A stretch of DNA of 64,000 nt, taken from Macrotrachela quadricornifera (lineage: Eukaryota; Rotifera; Eurotatoria; Philodinida; Philodinidae). The notes under the pieces were generated by a model. It had not been told where the DNA came from, ran no database searches, and was given only the letters and a program-made list of their open reading frames with translations. Below, in pieces: positions 43,490-53,894 of this stretch. Position 1 is the first letter of the stretch; every line of letters starts with the position of its first letter. The DNA lies in the NCBI GenBank assembly GCA_022393335.1, contig JAJEKB010021090.1:1202175-1266174 (forward strand), given 5' to 3'. A program made the position numbers and the translations under genes.

Positions 43490-44756
43490 AGACATTCTCC
43501 AACACTAATGAAAGTCCAGTGGACATTCGTTAGTATTAACAATACTCGACACGCGCAATTCATTAAGGATACACTCAAATATGATACCATCATAGAGAAG
43601 CGAATATAATGAAAGTTGAAAGTGAAGGAATGAACGATATACACTTTAAATCAACAAATGCAGAAGAATAAGGCAAAAAAACACTCGATCGGAGTTGGAT
43701 GTGCTGCTACAACAGTAGAAGTTGCAGGTGGCAGATGCTGTTTTTTTTCTTGATCGATTTTTTCGTCTTATTCTGCTAGAGAGTGATGATTGCGACTGTG
43801 TACATGGCTGATCAGTAGTTATTTCATTAGCTGAATAAATTGTCTCATGAGTTGTCTTGAGTAAACGCGGAGCGAAACGTGTTGTGACAGCCATCAATCA
43901 ATTTACAAAATATCTGAATAAAATATAGTGACCGGGGGCGTTGAATTATGCAACTATGATCAAATGTTACTGGGTATTCGCGAAATAGGCAAGACCGTAG
44001 AAGAAATGATGTGAGAATGAGACGGAATTATGCCAGTATGGGCGAATATCCGGTTGGCGAAAGTGATATTGACGAACTTCCTGCATCCCAACTGAAAACC
44101 TTACAACAAGTAGATTAAGGAACCGCAGAGTATGGAGTTCAACGCATCTTCATTTACTCTTTCGAACGATGAAAACCAGTTTCATACCTTGTTTCTATCG
44201 AAAGTAATTGGAAACATATTGACTCGTATTTGTTAAAATAAGTATCAATACAATCAGCACATATGCTAACGAAATAAATCTTATCAAAATTTAATTATTA
44301 TCATATTAGTTGAAGTATGATCAAAAAGCGTGGAAAAATAGGGTATTATGTTCTTTATCAGACTATATAGAAAGAAAGTTCTTTAAAGCGTCTTGTATGG
44401 TATTAAAGCGTCACTATCACTACTTTTGGTATGCCCTAAGTATTATTTCCAACCCTGTAACAGGTTGGGTTCTCTAACGAATAAGTTTTTTGGCAAAAAA
44501 AAGCTAGTTGTAAGGCACCGAGAAATATGCCTTGTTTAACGTGAAAAAACCAATCGTCGATAGCCAAGAAAGTGTGCAATACGTCGATTCCCTGTCGAAT
44601 ATTTTTCAAGTAACTAAAAGCAACTGTTTAAGTGCACCCTGTGAACACAATCTTTTTGCAAAAAGAAACGAAAAGAAAGCATGTGCGTTAAATGGATATA
44701 AAAGTATTGTTTGCATCCAATCAGATATATACACGTTCGTCAGATTTTCAGATTTC
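43490..44756. other. Non-coding stretch before the 525-aa gene
   Basis: Contains Tc1-related debris, a TTGGCGAAAGT half-site near 44065 and a second mariner-type terminus (44399-44445, ACTACTTTTGGTATGCCCTAAGTATT). The frame of the downstream gene stays open back to 44532 without an ATG, so a 5' exon or leader may lie here. Confidence 0.4.
44399..44445 (+). repeat. Solo mariner-type terminus, copy 2
   Basis: GGTATTAAAGCGTCACTATC followed by ACTACTTTTGGTATGCCCTAAGTATT, about 80% identical to the segment at 41607-41651 and in the same orientation. It ends in the mariner-like GGTATGCCCTAAGTA. Confidence 0.55.
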
Positions 44757-46334
44757 ATGTCTAATCAACAGCGTGTTAGATTCCGAGGTAAGCAAAAAGA
44801 CGTACCAATAACCGTAATAAAAGGTGTTAAATACGTGTTTCTCGAAGATGTAAAAGATAAATTTCCAACTGTTTCAGCTTTGTCATTAAATAAAAGACCT
44901 ATTCCATACGTTACCGACAGTAATGGCAACCGTCTTGAAAAATATAGAATTAAAGCGTATCCAAATCAAGTATTAGACGGGGAAGAACCCTTTGACATTG
45001 TTCTCTCTCGGACTAAGATAGATAATGTTGAGCGTATTGAAGCTTTAGTTACAGAAACTGCAATCTATGCGAAGGAGTCTCAAATGTACACGAAACAGAC
45101 TCTTACCTATATCAAACAGATGCATGACGATACGCAAGAAGCTCTCAGGCAGATCCAAGGGATTCAGAAAGATATTGACGTTGTAAAGAAAAACACCGCA
45201 GCTTCACTTGACAGAGCCAATGCCAAACTACGTCAGACATTCGAATTAGCCGAATTCACAGTTCCACGTCTTTTTATTATTATACCGGATCCTACATCAA
45301 ATTGGAATCCCGTTAATTTATTTCAAAATCAATATCGACTCTTATTTTTATGTGAAGGAAGAACAGATCAACCACATATTGCGCTGCATGATGGATATTT
45401 GATAAACAAACCTAAAGAATTTTTTATAAAATACAGAGCTTATCTAAAAGCCATGATCACAGTGATGCAAGCCACCATTGTCGCGGGCGGTGCCTTCGTC
45501 CCGACATTAAGTACTCTTGCGCCACAGATTCAAATACCTGATTTATTGAAAAACGACCAGTTTTGGAATAATTTTAACAATACACTAGATCGAATGAGTC
45601 ATTTGTTAGACGGAGTTGATTTATCGACTTCAAAAATGCCGCGTAATTCCGCGTTCACTTGCGCTAATGCTGTCGTAGCTGCCACTGTCTGTGAACCTGT
45701 AGAAGGTGTCGAGCTACGACAGCTTCATCAATTTTTAAAACGAACGGACACTTGTAAAACACACGGAGACTTGTATCGTACAACGACAGATGAGGGACGT
45801 GTGTGCTGGGTTTGCATCTACCATTATGAGACGAATTACTTCTACAAACGGAATGAAGAACAGCTGCGTCAATTTCTAGCAATTGGGGGTGAATATGAAA
45901 AGCAAACGGCTACAGCGACAATCAGGTCTCAAAGTCTCTCTACTAAATATTTAAATACGCTCGATGATATTATAAAAAAAGGATTGGACATATACGAACT
46001 CCAACTGAATCAGTGTGATGTATCTGAGTCTAACTTAAACAAATTATTATTCATTGTTCAAAAATGTCCGAATCTAAAAGTATTCACATTAAATGATATA
46101 GCAATCACATCCACCTCCGAGAAACATTATACTTCAGAAATGGTTCGTGATCAAGTGAACACAATTTTAGCAGACAAAAAAGATCTAAAGATAAACTTTT
46201 TTAAGAAAAGAAGATTTCAACCGATGTATAAACACATTAATCTAAAAGAGTCGTCGTCCGAATGGGACATTTTCAACAGCCGTAGGCCTTTCCCGATAAC
46301 AAATCACATTCTACGAAACGTATTTTTTAAGTAA
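44757..46334 (+). CDS. 525-aa protein, PRLFII-P/FLCE family of unknown function
   Basis: The frame opens at a TTG (44532), but the first ATG is 44757 (MSNQQRVRFRGKQ), preceded by an acceptor-like ttttcag; I take that as the start. The first 100 residues look like a compact ubiquitin-like fold (VPITVIKGVKYVFLEDVKDKF). A helical coiled region follows (YTKQTLTYIKQMHDDTQEALRQIQGIQKDID), then the signature PRLFIIIPDP...W-x-PVNLFQNQYRLLFLCE and a hydrophobic GGAFVPTLSTL. A Cys/His segment (CKTHGDLY...RVCWVCIYHYETNY) and leucine-rich-like repeats (LNKLLFIVQKCPNLKVFTL) close it. From memory, this signature occurs in large fungal (Mucoromycota) and rotifer proteins of unknown role. An NLR-like or effector-like scaffold is only inference. 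No break seen. Confidence 0.6.
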   Translation: MSNQQRVRFRGKQKDVPITVIKGVKYVFLEDVKDKFPTVSALSLNKRPIPYVTDSNGNRLEKYRIKAYPNQVLDGEEPFDIVLSRTKIDNVERIEALVTETAIYAKESQMYTKQTLTYIKQMHDDTQEALRQIQGIQKDIDVVKKNTAASLDRANAKLRQTFELAEFTVPRLFIIIPDPTSNWNPVNLFQNQYRLLFLCEGRTDQPHIALHDGYLINKPKEFFIKYRAYLKAMITVMQATIVAGGAFVPTLSTLAPQIQIPDLLKNDQFWNNFNNTLDRMSHLLDGVDLSTSKMPRNSAFTCANAVVAATVCEPVEGVELRQLHQFLKRTDTCKTHGDLYRTTTDEGRVCWVCIYHYETNYFYKRNEEQLRQFLAIGGEYEKQTATATIRSQSLSTKYLNTLDDIIKKGLDIYELQLNQCDVSESNLNKLLFIVQKCPNLKVFTLNDIAITSTSEKHYTSEMVRDQVNTILADKKDLKINFFKKRRFQPMYKHINLKESSSEWDIFNSRRPFPITNHILRNVFFK

Positions 46335-46672
46335 GGACAGATATATCCATCTACGATGCGCTATTAAAAACATATAAAGGGTATGATAAAACAGGACAAA
46401 TGATGCACAATATACTAAGCAGGCCACAAGTGTCGAGCACCTTTCTCCTTGCATCTTTACATCTGATACTGGTTGATGCACAAAATACAAAAAAGAACTC
46501 TGCATAAATTCATATCCCCTTCAGTACAAGGAGTGTTATATACAGAGTGAGTTAACTTCGTTCGTACGTTGGTATGTTTCTATGCTCGTTCATTCAATAA
46601 ACCACTTGAGACGATTCATTACAGCACGCAGAATAAAGTTTGATCGAAAGTTTTTGATGTTGACGGATTCGA

Positions 46673-46850
46673 TGGGGAAAAAGCGGATCCTCGAATCCTC
46701 TGAGATCCTTATGGATCCTCCGGATCCTTTTATATACTTTTGGATCCTGGGATCTGTCAGCATCTATCAGAATTCAGTTTTTTCCCTTGATTATGATCCA
46801 ACAGGGTCCCAGGGATCCATCAAGATCCGAGGATCCGCTTTTTTCCCTTG
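46673..46850. mobile_element. 178-bp GGATCC-rich inverted-repeat element
   Basis: Ends GGGGAAAAAGCGGATCCTCG and CGAGGATCCGCTTTTTTCCC pair as inverted repeats. Between them GGATCC or close variants occur about eight times (TGGATCCTCCGGATCC, TTGGATCCTGGGATC, GGGATCCATCAAGATCC). No coding; the 89-codon frame across it is a by-product. It shares motif composition with the elements at 21.9-24.3 and 63.3-64.0 kb. Confidence 0.7.
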
Positions 46851-46858
46851 AACGAATT

Positions 46859-48746
46859 CAAAGGACGGGGGGTGTATTAGAATACGGATCGGCCCATCTT
46901 TAAATTCATCAAAGATGTATATGAAACAATGCAGAATGAGACGGCGAATCTTTCTATCTCATTTTCAATTCATTTGGAAGGTCAATCGGTGATCCGCATT
47001 GGACTATTCCAAACTCGATTTTTACTTAATTTTCACTGCAGAGCGCGATGTCGAATTAAGATAAAAAGGTAACATAAAATTGTGCTCATAAGCCTGAAAA
47101 TAGTATCATTTGAAAGAGAATGAAACTGCACAAATCTCTATATAGACCATCCTTAGAAAATAAGTATTATTTAAACCTATGAGGCAAAAATAGTACTTGT
47201 ACCAGTATTTGGTTCTCGGGCAAAGATATTAACACTACAAAGATCAACAAAAATCTCTTTACAATGAAGTTTGAACTATATGGTTCGACACAGTTTTTCA
47301 CGCGCTACGAAATGGTATAGTTGTCATGTCTTGATTTTTTTGGCCAAAATTTTCATAAGGGAGAAACTGTATACAACTAGTGTGTAATACTCCATTAACT
47401 TGTAATATTTGAATTTGTAAAGCTTTTCAGATAACATCAACGAAGAATATATTTATGAATAAGGTAAAATGAACAATGGACACAATCATAAATGGACGAA
47501 ATTCAAAGTGCCTTAGTTTTCGTCGCTTTCGCTTTGGTCGCTGCTAGTACTACCAGGATCACTTCGCTCAATGTTCTAGTATTCAATGCAGTCTTCAATA
47601 TAACGAAGAAATTTGCTTGCAGAAAGTTAATGATCATCAGGATTGGTATCGTCACGACAGACACCAAGATACCAAATAAGTGCTGTTAGATGTGCACAGC
47701 GACCAATATTACGCGCTCCTCCGAGCAAGTACAAAACCATCATTTAATTGGTTCATCGTCATCTTTATCGAAATGCACAGTAGCCACATCTTTTTTTCTA
47801 CTAGAATACCTCGATGCAAAACGTATTCGAACAAGATCATTATATTTCGAGGAAAGTTCAACGATGAATTTGTATTGATCGTCATCCAGAGCAGACGGCT
47901 TCATATGTTCAACAATATAACTTTTCGCTTGTTTGATTTGGTACGTGTCAGAATGAAAATGTTTATCCAGCTACATTTCTATAGAAACACATACATATAT
48001 TTGAATCTATATACTTTTCACATTTGTGAAACGCACGTACAGGAAAAAAAATGAGCAAGAGAACAAAGATGACTAATAGAAGTTCTACGAAACCATAGAA
48101 ACCTTACGGAACAGCTTCATCTTTTATTCAGGATATCTTTGTGACCAAGCTATTTTTGACATAGCCCTTAAAGACTGAATTCCATCACTATACTTCTAAA
48201 AAATTCTGATCTTCCAACATAATATTATACACAACCAGTCCATCAATATTCTATTTTCAAATTTTCTCCCTTATGAAAATTTTGGCCAAAAAAATCAAGA
48301 CATGACAACTATACCATCTCGTAGCGCGTGAAAAACTGTGTCGAACCATATAGTTCAAACTTCATTGTAAAGAGATTTTTGTTGATCTTTGTAGTGTTAA
48401 TATCCGTGTCCGAGCACCAAATACTGGTACAAGTACTATTTGAGAGTGAGAGATTGTTAGCATCACAGTCTGTCGCCGACAGCGAAAACAGTTATATCGT
48501 GTTTCACATTTTAATCCCGTAGAGATTGCGCTGAAAGCTTTTCATCTTAATTCGACATCGTGCTCTGCACTGAAAATTAAGTAAAAATCGAGTTTGGAAT
48601 AGTCCAATGCGGGTCACCGATTGACCTTCCAAATGAACTGAAAATGAGATAGAAAGATTCGCCGTCTCATTCTGCATCGTTTCATATACAGCTTTGATGA
48701 ATTTAAAGATGGGCCGATCCGTATTCTAATTCACCTCCATCCTTTC
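46859..48746. mobile_element. DNA element with about 500-bp inverted repeats
   Basis: The left arm (46859-47375) runs CAAAGGACGGGGGGTGTATT to CCAAAATTTTCATAAGGGAG. The right arm (48262-48746) is its reverse complement at high identity (for example CTCCCTTATGAAAATTTTGG, ending CACCTCCATCCTTTC). The interior (47376-48261) is about 890 bp with no convincing frame; the 65- and 124-codon frames at 47492 and 47680 have no recognisable domain. Size and arm length fit a non-autonomous DNA transposon of unassigned superfamily. Confidence 0.8.
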
Positions 48747-49702
48747 ATATATAGAATTTTACTCCATCTCAAAATCATGGAGATATAGGTATTGATCGTT
48801 TCTCACCTAGTATAGTCGGGACTGGAGAGGACTTCGCATTCTTCAAAGTTTGAAAAGTATAATTTGTTTTCGTAGGACAGAAGAAAACCTTACAAAAGCC
48901 AGAAAAAAGCTTGATATGCTTTCCACAAGCTTCGAATAGAAAAATTCTTCCTGTTATTTCTCTAGTAATTGTAAGAATTTCGTAGAAAAGCCTTTTGCGG
49001 AAGCTTTCAAGGACTTTCTTATGCATAATAGTGCAGCTGACTGTGTTGATCCTTATTGGGTAGAATTTCGTTCACGCGAACAAAATTTTTTTGGATCGGT
49101 GAATTAACTGAAGTAGCCATTGGTCTATTAGATACAGTTAATTTCTTGATCAATGAATGATCAATGTTTAGTATCTGAGCAGCTTCAAAATGAATCACAC
49201 ATTAACAATCTTATGTATGTAATTGAATGAGCACGAGCGAAGTTTTAGATCGCTATAACATTTGAAAACAAAATTATAAGATAATCTCATCATCCAAGGC
49301 ATTGTAAACAACTGTGAACTTTAAAAATCTAAAATAAAGTGTTGTTAAGGAGAATCTAGCAAATATTGTACAAAGTGTGTTGCAGCTTCAACGATGAGAG
49401 GAAGTTTATAACATCAATATATAGATACATAAAAGAAGGATAAAAAATGCACGATACATATTCGATGATCTTTCTAAATCTTTTGAGGAAAAAAGTTGAT
49501 TGATGGGTGCGCATTGATCTGAATGATTCTCACGAATTTATTCATATTGTACAAAATTAAGGAAAAAAAGATCATTGCTCTTTGGGTGTAAGAGAGAGAC
49601 ATTCTTTATGAATTCTTCTCTGTAAGCTAAACTAAAGAAAAACTATATATGAAAAGAAATATCACAAGTGGAACAAAAAACGACTATAAGCAACAGAAGT
49701 TT
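48747..49702. other. Intergenic stretch, nothing recognised
   Basis: Follows the long-inverted-repeat element and precedes the end of the NHL exon. No convincing frame. Confidence 0.4.
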
Positions 49703-50680
49703 TCAGTTTTCTATACTTGAAAATCGTTGAACCCTATTATTCATAAAGTCGGCGACATATATATTTCCGTTGCCATCAATTGCTAAACCTTCAGGAAAAT
49801 TGAGTTGATTGTTACCGTTTCCTTGTCGGTTTCCACCAGCAATTATCTCTCCTTCACCTTGATACCAACGTACCACTCGATGGTTTTCACTGTCTACTAC
49901 ATAGATCACACCAGATAAATCAACAAAAAGCCCACAAGGTCTTGATAGCTGTGTTCGATCATCCCCTTTGCTTGAGCTGCCGGCAACTACAGTTCCTTCC
50001 GTGGCATTCTTCTCCCATTTCATCACTCGGTTATTGTCGGTATCCGATATGTATATCGAATAATGTTGATCAACACAGATAAAAGTCGGATGATTCAGCT
50101 GACTGAAGAAGTTTCCTGTTCCGTTTCTACCGATCACAATTTCGCGTTGTCCATCAAAACTATTGCCACTCGGCTTATAACACCATATTGCATGCTTCTT
50201 GATGTCTGAAACGTATAGAAAACCAGAGTTATCCATTGTTAACCCATAACAATCAATATTTCTAAGTGACAAGTTCATTTCTTGACCACCATGTCGAGTC
50301 CATCTGACGACTCGTCGATTCCCGCGGTCACAAATGAAAAGATTCTTTCTCGCTTTGTCAATAATAACATCTGTCGGTTGATTTAATTGATTTGATGCAC
50401 CTCCTCTTCCATGTCCACCTGCTAGGATTTTGCCGTAGGCTCGACCAGGTTTCCATTCCACAACTCGATCATTACCTGAGTCTGCAATAACAATACTTCC
50501 ATCTATATCGACAAAGAGACCAGAGCAATGATAAAGCTCATTTAACTGATTGCCCCTTTGATGACTTCCAGCCAATCTCTGTGCATCTTGTTTCCATTTG
50601 CGATGTGGCAGACTTCGAATGTGATCTACGATGGAAACGACTTGTTCTGAATGAATGAGGCCTTTTTCATGCGTATAATA
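49703..50680 (-). CDS. NHL-repeat six-bladed propeller, terminal exon
   Basis: An open exon from a splice acceptor (ttcttag, exon starting at 50680) to the stop at 49703-49705, 325 codons. It starts with a helical lead (HEKGLIHSEQVVSIVDHIRSL). Six NHL units follow, each of the form G-hh-hD-x-x-G-x-hYhaD-x-x-N-x-RVhxW: for example GLFVDIDGSIVIADSGNDRV, GLFVDLSGVIYVVDSENHRV and GLAIDGNGNIYVADFMNNRV. Six units close a beta-propeller, usually a protein- or RNA-binding surface. The exon starts in phase 0, so it does not join directly to the NHL exon of the ADP-ribosyltransferase gene upstream (which ends with one extra base). It is either a separate paralogue missing its 5' exons or linked through a small unseen exon. 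Confidence 0.75.
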   Translation of the reverse strand, partial: YYTHEKGLIHSEQVVSIVDHIRSLPHRKWKQDAQRLAGSHQRGNQLNELYHCSGLFVDIDGSIVIADSGNDRVVEWKPGRAYGKILAGGHGRGGASNQLNQPTDVIIDKARKNLFICDRGNRRVVRWTRHGGQEMNLSLRNIDCYGLTMDNSGFLYVSDIKKHAIWCYKPSGNSFDGQREIVIGRNGTGNFFSQLNHPTFICVDQHYSIYISDTDNNRVMKWEKNATEGTVVAGSSSKGDDRTQLSRPCGLFVDLSGVIYVVDSENHRVVRWYQGEGEIIAGGNRQGNGNNQLNFPEGLAIDGNGNIYVADFMNNRVQRFSSIEN

Positions 50681-50690
50681 CTAAGAAATT

Positions 50691-51468
50691 GTGTATGTAT
50701 GTGATTACAACAAGTATATAATCAACTAATGTACATCTACAGTTTTCAATAATTATGATTAAAGCTGAAAGTATTATCGAGTTGAAAACATTCATGTAGG
50801 TCAGCTAATTATTGAAAGAGAACTACTTCTATTAGACAGTTGAAGAAAACTGAAAATATACTCATTGATTCTTTTTTTATTACTCTTTGTTTTTATCTAA
50901 CGACCTACGAAATGGTCTATTAATGTACAGTAAATATGTAGAGAAATTCAACGAATGACTCTAAGGACTTAGTCAATACAAGATTAGGAAAGTTTTGGAG
51001 GACATTTCTGCCTTAAACAAGTTCAATATTAAAATCTTTTTTACAAATCAAGATATATATATAGATTAACAGATAATACATTGCCGACATAATGCAAATA
51101 CAAAAAAGTCCTTTTTTGCTAATGCAGTTTTACATTAAATCTGTATTTAATGTTCGAAGTGAATCTATAAATAGGTGTAGCAAATGCTGAACATCTTTCC
51201 TTGAGATAGTAGGTTAATTGATGAAGAAGTAAAGTGACAAGAAAAAATCAAAGGGTAATATTTTAATTTTCCTGGATTGTACCTGGTCAAATATGGAAAA
51301 AAGAAGAATTGATTTGATTATGAGTCAGATAGTTCGATTTCTAACTATTAAAATAGTCTTATTAAATCAGCTATTAGGAACTGGAAACACTTTACTGAAT
51401 AGTTTATCACAATTGGACTGTGGTCATGTTATTACCATTACACACTAAAAATAAATGTGTCGTATATA
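50691..51468. other. Upstream of the NHL exon, no exon found
   Basis: This is where the next exon of the minus-strand NHL gene should lie. I see donor-like signals but no convincing coding segment. Confidence 0.35.
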
Positions 51469-52518
51469 CAGGGTGGTCCAAAAGTCACGCACCAAAAACA
51501 AAAAAATTGAATATCTTCACTAAGACTTAAGCGAACGATTTGATTTTTTCTTAGTGATAGAGGTATATACAAGCTTTATATCCATAAAGACATGTCTAAG
51601 GATACTCTTTGTTAAGTATCACTATCGACTTCAACAAGAAAAATTTTACTTTCGCACAGGTAGGAAAAAACAATATACAGGATAGTGCAAAAGTTATTTT
51701 ATCGAAAAGAAAATTAAATATTTCCATTACGGCTGGAGTAAACGAGCTGATTTGTTTGCCAAGGAAGAGGCACGTTCACACTGCAAATCCATATGGACAA
51801 GGTTAGTGAGAAGCTTTGTTATGTATATTGTTTTATTTTCATATCTGTATGAAAGTAAAATTTTTCTTGATGAAGTCGATAGTGATACTTAACAAAAAGT
51901 ATCCTTAAACATGTCTTTATGGATATAAAGCTTGCATATACCTCTATCACTGATAAGAAAATCAGCCCGTTTGCTTAAGTCTTACAATGGGGGTGTTTGT
52001 ATTGTAAGTTGAAAAGACTAGATATTTTTACATCAAAANNNNNNNNNNNNNNNNNNNNNNNNNNNNNNNNNNNNNNNNNNNNNNNNNNNNNNNNNNNNNN
52101 NNNNNNNNNNNNNNNNNNNNNNNNNNNNNNNNNNNNNNNNNNNNNNNNNNNNNNNNNNNNNNNNNNNNNNNNNNNNNNNNNNNNNNNNNNNNNNNNNNNN
52201 NNNNNNNNNNNNNNNNNNNNNNNNNNNNNNNNNNNNNNNNNNNNNNNNNNNNNNNNNNNNNNNNNNNNNNNNNNNNNNNNNNNNNNNNNNNNNNNNNNNN
52301 NNNNNNNNNNNNNNNNNNNNNNNNNNNNNNNNNNNNNNNNNNNNNNNNNNNNNNNNNNNNNNNNNNNNNNNNNNNNNNNNNNNNNNNNNNNNNNNNNNNN
52401 NNNNNNNNNNNNNNNNNNNNNNNNNNNNNNNNNNNNNNACTTACAATACAAACACCTCCATTGTTAGTGAAGATATTCAATTTTTTTGTTTTTGGTGCGT
52501 GACTTTTGGACCACCCTG
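51469..52518. mobile_element. Tc1/mariner-type foldback element with N gap
   Basis: Ends CAGGGTGGTCCAAAAGTCACG and CGTGACTTTTGGACCACCCTG pair as inverted repeats, flanked by TA (51467-51468 and 52519-52520). Arms continue through GCACCAAAAACAAAAAAATTGAATATCTTCACTAA. Internally ATAAAGACATGTCTAAGG and its inverse recur near 51585 and 51905. 400 N (52039-52438) lie inside, so the true length is unknown. Relative of the MITE at 33.2 kb. Confidence 0.8.
52039..52438. other. Assembly gap (400 N)
   Basis: A run of N within the foldback element, probably where assembly failed on the inverted arms. Apparent long frames made of X residues across it are artefacts. Confidence 0.99.
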
Positions 52519-52711
52519 TATATTTCTTTCGTTCTGTCTGCTGACTGTTCATTCATCTTATTGTTTCAAACATACAGCTATATATAAACAAACATGATTG
52601 AACGTACAAAACTTGTACATTTTCGTCTTAATTATTTTTTTACAATTATTTCTCGATTATTTATTCGTTGAAAATACGCTATTCTCGACCAATGGTCTAG
52701 ACAGGACTACC

Positions 52712-53340
52712 ACTGACGAGGGAACCGATGCAACTATCAAATCGCTTTTGGCTTCGAAGTTAGTGGGTAAATTAGACCCCCATGAGGTATGAAAAATCCC
52801 AGAAGGATAAGTGCTCATAGGCTTTTCTTTAGAAATTATAGTCATTTTACAGAAATTTTTGTCGATATGCCTGCATACACCTATGAATCGAATGTCGGCA
52901 TTTCGAGCTGAAACTTTGCCCAAAGATAGCCCTATATGACAGTAGAAAGTCCTGAAAATATCAGCTCAAAAGCATGGTTTCTTTTCGAGATCTTATCATC
53001 TTAAAAAACAAAAAATTCTGACGGCTGTTTAGATATGAGTGATTTTATTGTGACTCCAATATCTCATGAAGAAAATATGCTTTTGAGCTGATATTTTCAG
53101 GACTTTCTACTGTCATATAGGGTTATCTTTGGGCAAAGTTTCAGCTCGAAATGCCGACATTCGACTCATAGGTGTATGGAGGCATATCGACAAAAATTTC
53201 TGTAAAATGACTATAATTTCTGAAGAAAAGCCTATGAGCACTTATCCTTCTGGGGTTTTTCATACCTCATGGAGGTCTACTTTACGCACTAACTTCGAAG
53301 CTAAAAGCGATTTGACAGTTGCATCGGTTCCCTCGTGAGT
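52712..53340. mobile_element. Foldback element with about 280-bp arms
   Basis: The left arm (52712-about 53000) starts ACTGACGAGGGAACCGATGC. The right arm (about 53060-53340) is its reverse complement at roughly 95% identity, ending GCATCGGTTCCCTCGTGAGT. The loop is about 60 bp. Includes GAGCTGATATTTTCAGGACTTTC, similar to a motif in the 57.8-kb foldback element. The mirror-image frames on both arms (MGKVSARNADIR...) are by-products of the inverted repeat. Confidence 0.85.
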
Positions 53341-53894
53341 GATCTGATGGAGATCGGATCACTTCAAGGGTGGTCAGATACAACAACCTGATCTTCTTGA
53401 ATTTTCAACGTGGCAATAATTAAATCGAAAAATATATGAATCACATGCTTTCAGAATGTGTCGCATGTGTCGTACATTGTGCTGCAAAGTGCGACACATT
53501 TTATATTAGTGTGTATATAATAGAAGGATTTTTATTTAGTTAATAATAATGGAAACATAGTAAATACGACTTTGAAATCCTATAGTCATGGCAGAAGTTA
53601 CGTGTCCCATTTGCATATGGAATGTTTATCTTACATGTCTCTTAGTTACCTTAACGTAGTTCCTGTAAAGGTTTCTGCAAATAATCTGTGAAGTAGTCGA
53701 GAGCGTTGTCAGTATTAGATAAAGAAGCCTATCATATCACTGATAAACTAGCAGTTCTCTTAATCCGAAATAGAAAAGTGTATCTATGTAAACGGTTCAA
53801 AAACGGCACGAGCATAACATATGTTCAGTAGATACGTTGAAATGTGATCGGAAAAATGTATGATATATGAATAGACACACAGATTGAAGCATAC
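53341..53894. other. Downstream of the NHL exon, last exon not found
   Basis: The ADP-ribosyltransferase gene needs at least a short terminal exon after its donor at 53894, probably here. I could not place it. Confidence 0.3.

Noticed and set aside
44532..44756. N-terminal extension of the 525-aa protein
   Set aside because: The open frame starts at a TTG; in a eukaryote the ATG at 44757 is more likely. An upstream exon remains possible.
46582..46851. 89-codon frame across the GGATCC element
   Set aside because: It simply translates the inverted-repeat element and has no domain.
51975..52552. Three long frames made mostly of X residues
   Set aside because: They run across the 400-N assembly gap inside a foldback element and carry no information.
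53129..53338. Similar short proteins on opposite strands at 52657-52923 and 53129-53338
   Set aside because: They are the two arms of one foldback element read outward, not a gene pair.
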